A DNA stretch of 64,000 bases from Pelagihabitans sp963760375 (GTDB lineage: Bacteria; Bacteroidota; Bacteroidia; Flavobacteriales; Flavobacteriaceae): positions 152,064-216,063 of the forward strand of contig CAVXCS010000002.1 in assembly GCA_963760375.1 (NCBI GenBank). Reading direction: 5' to 3'. The position numbers and the translations under genes are program-made. Below the pieces are notes generated by a model. That model worked only from the letters and a program-made list of their open reading frames with translations, searched no databases and was not told the origin of the DNA. This document shows positions 52,023-62,949 of the stretch, piece by piece (within the stretch, counting starts at the first letter, position 1; the number at the start of each line of letters is the position of its first letter).

Positions 52023-53411
52023 TTAATGATTTTGGGCCATTCTGTAGGCTTGCATGATCGTAAAATACTTGGCGAGCATATTGGGTACTTCCCAAGGGGG
52101 TAGTTGGCCCTTGTTGAGGTACTTCAAAAAATTTTCTGTCACCTGTTCGAAATGTGCCTCGTGCCCTATCCTGTATTGTTCAGGAATGGCCATGCGCCAC
52201 CTACCCTCTGAAATTTTTTCAATCGCAAGGCCAGGATATTTTTTTTCAAGGACATTTTCCATGGCCTCCTTCAATGTTCCTTCAAAACCTGGCCTTCCGG
52301 TGGCTTCAACATATAAGGTCGGCACATACTTTTCCGAAGCCCCTTGTTTGATGATCAAATTGCATTTGGTGCCCCGCATGATGCTATAATGCGTATCTCC
52401 GGTACCATTGGGGGCTTCAAAGTTCCATAAAACCGATACCCTGGCATGTTTGCCATTGATTATATAGTTCATTTCCCCGTTACAGAAAACCTTCAAGCGA
52501 TCGTCCGCCACTTCCTTCATTAAATATTCGGGGTAGTCTTTTAGCTTGGTGACCGATTGGAACTGTGATTTGCTAAGCAGGGTAGGCCAGCGATTCGCAT
52601 TGATCATTTCAATGTTAGAGCTGTCGATCGATTGGCCCGGAAAAGCTTCCCACTGCACCAGATCCACCAAATGGGTCGTCACGTCCACAATGCCCTCCCC
52701 TTCTTGGGCAATATCGAAAAACCATGGGGGCCTGACCAAAGGATATCCCGAAACCGATTTAAAGAAATGGTGCACACTTTCCTTGCTGATCGCCGGCTCC
52801 TCCACCGTTCCATCCGCCAACTCCCCAAATACGTAGGGCAACATCGATAATTCCTTTTGAAGCATGGTCGTTATCTCAAAACGCTCGGTCATGATGTCAT
52901 AGATGAGCAGCCCCTGTTCCTGGGCAATCGCAAAGGCTTTTGTCAATTTTTTAAATCCATCGGGGTCAATGACCATTGGCTTATCGGCATATACATCGAT
53001 TCCCGCCTCCACCGCAGCCAGGATATAGTCTATTTTTTTTAAGTTTTTTCCGGCAACGACCATAACATCGCCAGGTTTTTCAGAAATCATACGATCGAGG
53101 TAATCAGGTCCCAAATAGGTTTGGACCTTCCAGGCCGTTGGCGCTTCCGCTCTTGAATTATACGAATTGATCTTTTCAAGAAAGTCGTTTACTTCAGGTC
53201 CTTCGGGAGCATAGACATATATGGTGGAATCGACTTGGGCGTACATCGTTTTTTGTACCAAAGCGGCATGAAAATGGCCGGGATCTAAGATCATCAGTCT
53301 TACTTTATCGGAAGCCTTCTCCATAGTGACCGGACTACTGTGCTGTTTTTCCCGACCACAGGACAAAGCAAGAAAAAACAGGATTATTGTCAATTTATTT
53401 TTCATTTTCAA
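52023..53411 (-). CDS. Gfo/Idh/MocA-fold oxidoreductase-like lipoprotein
   Basis: A 462-residue lipoprotein (lipobox ALSC in FFLALSCGREK) of the Gfo/Idh/MocA fold with the putative oxidoreductase C-terminal domain. The opening LMILDPGHFHAALVQKTMY replaces the usual GxGxxG loop, so NAD binding may be altered or absent. ADKPMVIDPDGF near 143 has the expected Lys and VTTHLVDLVQW near 240 the second-site His/Asp. It lies 9 nt after the next upstream gene, so the operon is tight. It is membrane-anchored, unlike its Tat-exported partner. Confidence 0.82.
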   Translation of the reverse strand: MKMKNKLTIILFFLALSCGREKQHSSPVTMEKASDKVRLMILDPGHFHAALVQKTMYAQVDSTIYVYAPEGPEVNDFLEKINSYNSRAEAPTAWKVQTYLGPDYLDRMISEKPGDVMVVAGKNLKKIDYILAAVEAGIDVYADKPMVIDPDGFKKLTKAFAIAQEQGLLIYDIMTERFEITTMLQKELSMLPYVFGELADGTVEEPAISKESVHHFFKSVSGYPLVRPPWFFDIAQEGEGIVDVTTHLVDLVQWEAFPGQSIDSSNIEMINANRWPTLLSKSQFQSVTKLKDYPEYLMKEVADDRLKVFCNGEMNYIINGKHARVSVLWNFEAPNGTGDTHYSIMRGTKCNLIIKQGASEKYVPTLYVEATGRPGFEGTLKEAMENVLEKKYPGLAIEKISEGRWRMAIPEQYRIGHEAHFEQVTENFLKYLNKGQLPPWEVPNMLAKYFTIMQAYRMAQNH

Positions 53412-53420
53412 GGTCCGGTG

Positions 53421-54791
53421 CTAAACATAATCGGTTCCATATGGCCTTCTTTGGTCCCTTCTGAGCATGGCATTCGCCTCCTCGTCGTTCACGAACATTT
53501 CGGTCTTGGGGTCCCATTCCAATCTTCTGGAAAATTTCATCGCAATATGGCTGATCAAACAGACCGAACAGGCCCTATGGCCAATCTCGATAGGTGAGAT
53601 GGGTTCGTTACGGGTTTTGATGCATTCCAACCAGTTCCCATGTTGGTTATCGCTTTTGTAAAGGTGTATTTCGTTCTCCCCGATAGCCGATTGCAAAATG
53701 CCCGGATCTGAGGCATCCAAGGCCTTGCTGCTCTTGTCCTTTTCGACCGGATCGGAAGCGGATGCATTATAATCACCGCGCGAAACAAATATCCAGCCAT
53801 CGGTTCCTTCATATCGAATACCATTGGTATATCCACCGCTCGTCAAAACGGTGATTCCATTTTCGTATTCCTGTTTTACCATAAAGTCGCCATGAACGTT
53901 CCATAGGCCCGATCTCGGAAAATCGGCCAAAGCCTCCACATATCTGGGTCCGGTGTATTCGGTATCCATCCCCCATGCGGCAGAATCGTAATGGTGTTGG
54001 CCCCATCCGGTGATCATGCCCGCTCCATATTGCTCCAATCTTAGCCAACCCGGCCGGTCATACCCCTTTTGCGGATGTACCCCTATTTCGGTATAAGGTA
54101 CCTTCGGCGTGGAGCCCAACCACATATCGTAGTTCAAATTCGTTGGAACCACCATTTCTGGGGCATCCGGACCTGAAGGGTCGCCGGGGAGCCCTATTTT
54201 TACGGTATGGATCTTGCCAATTCTGCCGTTTCTTACCAGTTCCGCGGCGACCCGAAATTGGGGCATCGAACGCTGTTGGGTGCCCACTTGCAAAATGACG
54301 CCGGTGTTCTTAACGATTTCCATCAGTTGTTGGCCTTCCTTTATGGTAAGGGAGGTCGGCTTTTGAAGATAGATGTCCTTGCCTGCCAGGGCGGCCTCCA
54401 TGGCGGGTTGGGCATGCCAGTGATCGGGCGTGCTGATCATAACCGCGTCAAGATCTTTGTTCAAAAGCATTTCTCGATAATCACCATAGGTTGTTGCATC
54501 CGCATACCCTTCTTTGCCTGGCTGGTTATTATAATGTGACTTGATGAGCACCTTGGCATCGATGGCACGATCGGTATCCACATCGCAAACGGCAATAAAT
54601 CGTGCGCCATCGAATTGGATGGTTTCTTGAATATCATGTACGCGGGCGATACGCCCACAGCCGATCTGACCAATATTGATCTTATTGCTTGGGGCGTCTT
54701 TGCCCAGTACGTGGGCGGGCACAATGGTTGGAAAGCCCACCATGGCTACCGTTCCCAGGGTTGAATTGGTTATGAATTTTCTTCTTTTCAT
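53421..54791 (-). CDS. Tat-exported Gfo/Idh/MocA-family oxidoreductase
   Basis: A 456-residue enzyme. I start at the ATG at 54789-54791, so the protein begins with the twin-arginine signal KRRKFITNSTLGTVAMVG; a longer frame reaches into the DUF6807 gene. Motifs: GQIGCGRIARVHD near 43, ISTPDHWHAQPAMEAALAGK near 127, LQKPTSLT near 150 (QKP instead of EKP) and WGQHHYDSAAWGM near 260. It is preceded by DUF6807 with a 10-nt gap. Confidence 0.87.
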   Translation of the reverse strand: MKRRKFITNSTLGTVAMVGFPTIVPAHVLGKDAPSNKINIGQIGCGRIARVHDIQETIQFDGARFIAVCDVDTDRAIDAKVLIKSHYNNQPGKEGYADATTYGDYREMLLNKDLDAVMISTPDHWHAQPAMEAALAGKDIYLQKPTSLTIKEGQQLMEIVKNTGVILQVGTQQRSMPQFRVAAELVRNGRIGKIHTVKIGLPGDPSGPDAPEMVVPTNLNYDMWLGSTPKVPYTEIGVHPQKGYDRPGWLRLEQYGAGMITGWGQHHYDSAAWGMDTEYTGPRYVEALADFPRSGLWNVHGDFMVKQEYENGITVLTSGGYTNGIRYEGTDGWIFVSRGDYNASASDPVEKDKSSKALDASDPGILQSAIGENEIHLYKSDNQHGNWLECIKTRNEPISPIEIGHRACSVCLISHIAMKFSRRLEWDPKTEMFVNDEEANAMLRRDQRRPYGTDYV

Positions 54792-54801
54792 CTCGTTTGG
54801 T

Positions 54802-56058
54802 TTAGCGTCGATCGGTTTTGATGTCAACCCTGGGGGGGTGGACAAAACCCTGCCAATAGGCCTCGGCCTCCTCCGGTAGCAGCTCGCCATCAAAAACGAC
54901 CATTCTGTACTTGAGTTGATATTCCCTTCCAGGTTTTATAGACCATTCTTCATATCGGATGGGACAAAATTCAAAAAACATATCGCCCCGCCCTTCACTG
55001 GCATCCATAGGCCATACACGCATGGGTTCGGGATGTTCACGATTGTTAGGATGGCTCAGAAACAGCATGCCGCTTTTATCTTTACCATCCGCCGATTCCC
55101 CGCTAACAATGCACCACCGCGCTCTGGTGCCGTCGGCAGTCGAACGATCGTGCCCTTCAGAAGTCAATACCGTACTATTTCCCTGATGCCATCGTTCGGT
55201 GAAGCGCATCCCAATCCCACCTCCATAACGATAGGCTTCGAACAATATTCCGGAGGGCAGCGGCGTATTGAAGGTAGTCGTATAATCGAACATGTAGCGG
55301 TCCGGTCTATTTAAATTCCAGAGGGTCACTTTTAGGTTTTCATTCAGGGCCAGTTGTGGGACTTCTTCGGTGATTAAATCGATGTGCTCCTGCACTGCCT
55401 CGAAAGAGGCGAAAACATTGCCGGAGGTATTGCTCACAAAATCCTTAAAAAGCACGGTGCCCTTGCGATCGCCCAAGTTCCAAAAATCTACCTGTTTTCC
55501 ACTGATCTGTGTATGGGTCCAAGGGCCCCACAGACCGTAATGATGGTAATGGTCCGGGGGCTGTATTCTGCTCAAGGTGTCCCCTTTTAGGGTAAGTACC
55601 GGATGTACATAACCCGACTTTCTGAATACCGAGTCGACCCCAACCGGTGGGTAGGTCATTTCGTAGCGATATGAAATCAAGGGTTTTCCCGCCAAAGACA
55701 GTTGCAGGTCCCCATTTTTTTTACTGGCCGAAAGCAATGGTTGTCCCATATTGTTTTGTCCGATATTTTGGACATAATAGGCCGCTTTCCTGTCTGTATT
55801 TTCCTGCGACAGGCTAAACCAAAGGCGATCGTCATCACTTTGAACCGGGATATGTATTTCTTCCGCATTGATTTTTGCGATAATCGAATAGTGCCCGTCA
55901 GGGACCGAGTCGAGATGTACGGATACAGGAAAGGTGATATGTTCCGTGATTTCGGATATCTGAAGTGGTATTTGCCGATCTTCTTGACAACCCAAAACCA
56001 TTATCAATAGCAGCAAAAAACAATGAAAGGGTACGCTTATTTTTGAAAATTTGGTCAA
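54802..56058 (-). CDS. DUF6807 (PmoA-family) lipoprotein
   Basis: A 418-residue lipoprotein (lipobox MVLGC) starting at TTG 56056-56058. Recognised by its family features: QPPDHYHHYGLWGPWTHTQI near 165, FWNLGDRKG near 192 and FTERWHQGNSTVLTSEGHDR near 285. DUF6807/PmoA proteins often lie in carbohydrate clusters beside Gfo/Idh/MocA enzymes; their activity is unknown to me. It is the first gene of the minus-strand operon running through dctM. Confidence 0.83.
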   Translation of the reverse strand: MTKFSKISVPFHCFLLLLIMVLGCQEDRQIPLQISEITEHITFPVSVHLDSVPDGHYSIIAKINAEEIHIPVQSDDDRLWFSLSQENTDRKAAYYVQNIGQNNMGQPLLSASKKNGDLQLSLAGKPLISYRYEMTYPPVGVDSVFRKSGYVHPVLTLKGDTLSRIQPPDHYHHYGLWGPWTHTQISGKQVDFWNLGDRKGTVLFKDFVSNTSGNVFASFEAVQEHIDLITEEVPQLALNENLKVTLWNLNRPDRYMFDYTTTFNTPLPSGILFEAYRYGGGIGMRFTERWHQGNSTVLTSEGHDRSTADGTRARWCIVSGESADGKDKSGMLFLSHPNNREHPEPMRVWPMDASEGRGDMFFEFCPIRYEEWSIKPGREYQLKYRMVVFDGELLPEEAEAYWQGFVHPPRVDIKTDRR

Positions 56059-56075
56059 ATTGGTTGCTTAGTTTT

Positions 56076-56093
56076 GATGGTATCGATCCAATC
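56076..56093. promoter_or_regulatory. Imperfect palindrome GATGGTATCGATCCAATC between divergent genes
   Basis: An 18-nt near-palindrome centred on ATCGAT, in the gap between DUF6807 and the ThuA-like gene. A central CG resembles LacI-family operators. It would allow coordinated control of both transcription units. Confidence 0.35.
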
Positions 56094-56120
56094 AATGAAA
56101 AATATATGGTAATTTACAAT

Positions 56121-56128
56121 TAGTTTTG
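56121..56128 (+). promoter_or_regulatory. -7 element TAGTTTTG for the ThuA-like gene
   Basis: Exact TAnnTTTG; the predicted leader to ATG 56162 is about 27 nt. Confidence 0.45.
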
Positions 56129-56161
56129 CATAAATCGAATTTGACTTTGAAATAGTGCAGC

Positions 56162-57115
56162 ATGGCAAAACAAAGTTTTTTGAATCCTTTTTATCCCAAA
56201 TCAATTTTCATAACGGGCCTGTTTTTGTGCCTCACTTTTGTCGATAGCGCCAGAGGTCAAGATTTGGAACCCTTTGAAGTCACGGAAACATGGCTTTCCA
56301 AAATCGCCGCGATCGCACCATCCCAGGTTGTTAACAAGGCTGCGGAAAAGAAAAGCATCCTCATTTTTTCGCTCCATACCGGATATGGGCATTGGACCAT
56401 TCCCCATACCGAAGCGGTGGCAAAACTTCTGGCCGAACGATCGGGCTATACCGTGAGCACTTCCAAGGACATAGAGATGTTCGAATCCGAGCAATTACAT
56501 GAATTCGATGCGATCGTACTGAACAACAACTGCTCGATAGGCGATCGGCGCGACCTTTTTTGGGATGTGTTCAAGGATGATCCTGCCTTGACCGATACAG
56601 AACGTGAAGCACGTGCGAACGCCCTGGAAAAAAACCTGATCCAATATGTGTCCTCCGGAGGTGGATTGATGATTTTACATGGCGGAATCGTCATGCAGAA
56701 CAAGTCTGAAGCATTCGGCAACATGGTCGGTGGCAGTTTTGATTATCATCCCAAACAACAAAAAATAATTGTAAAATTGGCAGATTCCGGCCATACTTTG
56801 GTCCGGGCGTTTCAGGGAGAGGCCTTTGAGCACATCGATGAACCCTATTTTTTCAACAACGCCTATTTCGATTATGATTTTCGGCCCCTTCTTTTTATGG
56901 AAGCCGATCAACTCGTAGGTAAAAAGGAAGCAGTCGGGGATAATATCAAATATGTTTCATGGATCAAAAGATTTGGGGATGGAAGGGTGTTCTATGCCTC
57001 CCCTTCGCACAATGCGCAAAGCTATGAGAACCCTAGATTGCTCGGATTTCTTGCCGATGGCATAAAATATGTTATCGGTGATCTGGCCTGCGATGATACG
57101 CCGATGAAACCTTAG
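56162..57115 (+). CDS. ThuA-like domain protein, exported
   Basis: A 317-residue protein with a signal peptide (FITGLFLCLTFVDSARGQ). The ThuA-like glutamine-amidotransferase fold runs from about 57: SILIFSLHTGYGHWTIPHTE, then FDAIVLNNNCSIGDRRDLFW and GGGLMILHGGIVMQN. ThuA of rhizobia acts on 3-ketotrehalose or related keto-sugars made by the Gfo/Idh/MocA dehydrogenase ThuB. The presence of two such enzymes in the divergent operon makes a linked keto-sugar pathway plausible. Confidence 0.85.
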   Translation: MAKQSFLNPFYPKSIFITGLFLCLTFVDSARGQDLEPFEVTETWLSKIAAIAPSQVVNKAAEKKSILIFSLHTGYGHWTIPHTEAVAKLLAERSGYTVSTSKDIEMFESEQLHEFDAIVLNNNCSIGDRRDLFWDVFKDDPALTDTEREARANALEKNLIQYVSSGGGLMILHGGIVMQNKSEAFGNMVGGSFDYHPKQQKIIVKLADSGHTLVRAFQGEAFEHIDEPYFFNNAYFDYDFRPLLFMEADQLVGKKEAVGDNIKYVSWIKRFGDGRVFYASPSHNAQSYENPRLLGFLADGIKYVIGDLACDDTPMKP

Positions 57116-57133
57116 TGTCATCGACATGCAACC

Positions 57134-57772
57134 CTAAATCACATCCAAATAAATATAGAGCCAGTGGGAGCATGCCCCACCTAGGACAAAAAGGTGCCAT
57201 ATAAAATGGTTATAGGGTATATTTCTTATGGCATAGAACAGGGTTCCCAATGTATAGAACGCACCGCCAAGGAACAACAATTGAATTCCAAAAGTACTGC
57301 TCTGTTCCTTTAAATACTGAAAATCGAAAATAATGAGCCATCCCATCACCAAGTACAGTAGTAAGGAGAGCCATTCATATTTTCCGGTATAAAACAGTTT
57401 GAACAACGTGCCGAAAGCAGCGATTCCCCATACGGTATAAAAGAGCGGCCAACCGTTCCCATCGATAAGACTGATCAGGGCCACGGGCGTATAGGTGCCC
57501 GCTATCAGGAGATAGATACTGATATGGTCCAGTATTCTGAACCCCTTTCTTAAATGCACCCTTGAAACGGTATGGTAGATGGTCGAAGCGGTGAACAGGA
57601 CCACGAAGGAAATGCTATAAATGATAATGCTGATGCCCGCATATGGGGTTTTATGGGCATTGTTCCGTAATAACAGGAAAAACCCGATGATGCCCAACAG
57701 CGCTCCAAGCGCATGGGAAAAGGCATTTAGTCTTTCCTCCCTGTGAAAAGTGGTAGCATCGGTCATCGCCAT
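57134..57772 (-). CDS. Hemolysin III / PAQR-family membrane protein
   Basis: A 212-residue seven-span protein of the hemolysin III (YqfA/TrhA, PAQR) family. The conserved polar motifs are present: RLNAFSHALGALLGIIG near 14, TASTIYHTVSR near 61 with its Ser/His, and HFIWHLFVLGGACSHWLYIY near 188 with the His pair. It is probably a zinc-dependent membrane hydrolase or membrane-homeostasis factor. It follows the amidohydrolase gene by 14 nt. Confidence 0.88.
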   Translation of the reverse strand: MAMTDATTFHREERLNAFSHALGALLGIIGFFLLLRNNAHKTPYAGISIIIYSISFVVLFTASTIYHTVSRVHLRKGFRILDHISIYLLIAGTYTPVALISLIDGNGWPLFYTVWGIAAFGTLFKLFYTGKYEWLSLLLYLVMGWLIIFDFQYLKEQSSTFGIQLLFLGGAFYTLGTLFYAIRNIPYNHFIWHLFVLGGACSHWLYIYLDVI

Positions 57773-57786
57773 TGGATATTTAGGGG

Positions 57787-59124
57787 CTATTTATAGCGTT
57801 TCCCGTGTTTAATGACCATATCCACGTCCTGCAAAAGACTGATATATCGCAATACATCGCCGTCAACTGCAATGATATCGGCATCTTTCCCAGGGGTAAT
57901 GGTACCTACTTTATCGGCAACGCCCATCCAAAGCGCAGGCCAATAGGTAGCGGCACGAATGGCATACATGGGGTCGATGCCAAACTCGTTCACCCAAACA
58001 TCGAGTTCGTTCCAGGTAGATTGGCTGTGAAATTTCATGGGGATTCCGCTGTCGGTCCCGATCATCAAGACCACCCCTGCATCGAGCAGTTGTTTGATCT
58101 TGGTTTCCAAGGTCGGTTTTCTGGAAGGAGTCAATTGAAAATAGGGAAGCCTGTCGGGATGTGCAATACTGTTCTTGATGTCAACGATCACGGTATCCGG
58201 TAGCCCTCGGTGCCATGAATCGTTGTCCAACTTTTCGCGGTTATCGCGCACATATTCATAGTTGTACAGACCTTCTACGGTCGGACACCAAAAAAGGGGG
58301 CCCCTGTTCATTTGTGCGGTGCGTTCCTTGATCATTTCCATGATATCGTCTGGATAGCTTGGTGCCGAGGAAAGTCCGGTATGTTCGAAGCAATCCACAT
58401 CCACCATCAAACCCCTTCGGATTTCCTCTGGCCTATGGCCATGGGCAACCACTTTAAGGTTCCGTTTATGGGCTTCGTCGACCACCGCTTTTAATTCTTC
58501 CATGGTCATTTGATCCTGATCGATCAATTTAATGACATCTACACCGGCATCTGCCAGCTTTTTGATTTTTTTTCTTCCATCTTCCGCCCCATTGACCCCC
58601 CATCTGAAGTCTTCGGTTCCGGGGTAAGGTTGGTGTTGTATAAACGGACCGGACACGTATAGGGTCGCCCCTGGGATTACACCCTTATTGATCGCGTCGC
58701 GTACGGCAATACTGGCTTCCAAAGGTGCCCCTAGGTCTCTTGCACTGGTTACCCCTGCCATCAAGAGTTGATGTGCCGAGGCTGGCATGATCACATCCTT
58801 GAACAAGGGTGGATAGGTTTTGTCCCAATAGGTGTAATCGGCGTGGCCATTGATCATGGTATGTACGTGCATGTCCCAAAGGCCGGGCAAAACGGTCATA
58901 CCTTCGGTAGAAATCACTTCGGCATTCGCCGGGATGGGTGTATTGTCGATGGTACCGACGCTTTTAATTTTTTCGCCTTCGATAATGATGACGCTGTTCT
59001 TGATGGGCTCAGCACCGAATCCATCGATAAGGGTGCCGCCCACTAGGGCTTTGACAGGGTTTTCTTGTGCTGAAATGCCCATGGCAAGGAATGCGATAAG
59101 CGTGGTAAGTAATTTCTTGATCAT
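57787..59124 (-). CDS. Exported amidohydrolase (imidazolonepropionase-like)
   Basis: A 445-residue metal-dependent hydrolase with signal peptide LLTTLIAFLAMGISAQ. It has the metal motif LWDMHVHTMINGH near 85, a Lys in VDVIKLIDQD near 200, KVVAHGHRPEEIRRG near 225 and VLMIGTDSGIPMKFH near 350, so the binuclear site looks complete. Related enzymes are prolidase-like or act on amides and lactams. Substrate unknown. It ends the protein-coding part before the rRNA operon. Confidence 0.88.
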   Translation of the reverse strand: MIKKLLTTLIAFLAMGISAQENPVKALVGGTLIDGFGAEPIKNSVIIIEGEKIKSVGTIDNTPIPANAEVISTEGMTVLPGLWDMHVHTMINGHADYTYWDKTYPPLFKDVIMPASAHQLLMAGVTSARDLGAPLEASIAVRDAINKGVIPGATLYVSGPFIQHQPYPGTEDFRWGVNGAEDGRKKIKKLADAGVDVIKLIDQDQMTMEELKAVVDEAHKRNLKVVAHGHRPEEIRRGLMVDVDCFEHTGLSSAPSYPDDIMEMIKERTAQMNRGPLFWCPTVEGLYNYEYVRDNREKLDNDSWHRGLPDTVIVDIKNSIAHPDRLPYFQLTPSRKPTLETKIKQLLDAGVVLMIGTDSGIPMKFHSQSTWNELDVWVNEFGIDPMYAIRAATYWPALWMGVADKVGTITPGKDADIIAVDGDVLRYISLLQDVDMVIKHGKRYK

Positions 59125-59196
59125 CTTGTTCGTTTTTTGTTAAATATACCAAAAAAGCGTGGATGCAAAGAAATACAATGGGCAAGTTTGAAACAT

Positions 59197-59229
59197 AAAA
59201 AAAGGCCCCCCGCATTGCTGCGAGGGGCC
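59197..59229 (-). terminator. Intrinsic terminator of the rRNA operon
   Basis: Strong hairpin GGCCCCTCGC/GCGGGGGGCC with loop AGCAAT, followed on the minus strand by seven Ts, just after 5S rRNA. Confidence 0.9.
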
Positions 59230-59236
59230 CGAAGTA

Positions 59237-59343
59237 AGGCGGCTTCCTACTCTCCCACTTGGTATAGCAGTACCATCGGCGCTGGCGGGCTTAACTTCCC
59301 TGTTCGGAATGGAAAGGGGTGGGCCCCGCCGCCATGGCCACCT
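59237..59343 (-). rRNA. rrf: 5S ribosomal RNA
   Basis: About 107 nt. The terminal helix is formed by GGTGGC and GCCGCC; the conserved CCGAACAGGGAAGTTAAGCC core identifies 5S. Ends estimated from the helix. Confidence 0.93.
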
Positions 59344-59424
59344 AGATCTTAAATGACATAATAATGGGACAGGTCGAAGTATTTTGTTGAACGTGTTTTT
59401 TGGGCAACGTGCGGTCTGTGAACG

Positions 59425-59460
59425 AAAAAAAGGGGGCTCCCCTCCCCGGAGGGAGGGGGC
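59425..59460 (-). other. GC-rich hairpin with T-run between 23S and 5S
   Basis: On the minus strand a GC stem (CCCTCC/GGAGGG, with an alternative GGGG/CCCC pairing) is followed by CCCCC and seven Ts. It resembles an intrinsic terminator or processing signal in the middle of the operon; efficiency cannot be judged by eye. Confidence 0.3.
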
Positions 59461-59464
59461 CTGT

Positions 59465-62310
<2,846 letters not shown>

Positions 62311-62453
62311 CCTTCTTGTTCTATTCTTACTCTCGTACTTTACCTAAAAAATTCGTTCTACTGTATTCTTCGCGCGCACATCCCTAAAGATGCGCGCCCT
62401 GTCCCAATATGTCAATGAACTCTTTTCCGATCGCAAAAAAAACGACCGGCCAG

Positions 62454-62527
62454 TGGAGAATATCGGAGTCGAACCGATGGACTTCCCGATGCGAGTGGGA
62501 CGCTCCGGCCCCTGTGGCCGAATCTCT
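62454..62527 (-). pseudogene. Degenerate tRNA-Ala-like copy in the rRNA spacer
   Basis: 27 nt covering the T-arm and 3' acceptor strand (62453-62479) are identical to the real tRNA-Ala (62535-62561). The D-arm 3' strand GAGCG lies at exactly the same distance (47 nt) from the discriminator in both. The anticodon stem has four of five pairs and the loop would read CGC (also Ala). The D-stem and the 5' acceptor strand do not pair properly, and no CCA follows (CTGG). It is best read as a decayed duplicate. Confidence 0.6.
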
Positions 62528-62535
62528 GTACTTGG

Positions 62536-62609
62536 TGGAGAATATCGGAGTCGAACCGATGACCTCCTGCGTGCAAGGCAGGCGCTCTAGCCAGCTGAGC
62601 TAATCCCCC
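62536..62609 (-). tRNA. tRNA-Ala (anticodon TGC)
   Basis: 74-nt cloverleaf: acceptor GGGGGAT/ATTCTCC with two G-U pairs, D-stem GCTC/GAGC, anticodon loop CTTGCAC, T-arm ATCGGTTCGACTCCGAT. CCA is encoded (62533-62535). Position between 16S and 23S is typical. Confidence 0.95.
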
Positions 62610-62729
62610 GTAACCGTGGTCGGCCGTTGCCGGTCCGCAGTCGGCGGTGGTCCCAACCCCCAGAATTTCCAGTATTCCAAAAAAAATGAACTTCACGCCC
62701 TCCCCCATTCAAGGGGCCGGGCTCCTGCG

Positions 62730-62803
62730 TAGTCCCGGGCAGACTCGAACTGCCGACCTCTACATTATCAGTGTAGCGCTCTAACCAGCTGAGCTACGGG
62801 ACT
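62730..62803 (-). tRNA. tRNA-Ile (anticodon GAT)
   Basis: 74-nt cloverleaf: acceptor AGTCCCG/CGGGACT, anticodon loop CTGATAA with GAT, T-loop TTCGAGT. The discriminator A is followed by CG, so CCA is not encoded. Confidence 0.95.
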
Positions 62804-62949
62804 CTCCCGAGCGCGCACGGACTTGACCGCCCTTGGGCGCCGCTTTACCTATTATAGTTTACCATAAAGACAACCTGCTCTGGACAGTGATCAAAATAAA
62901 TCGAGGGGACGGGGCACGGTCGGGCACATCGGCCGCCGGCTTTCTCTAG

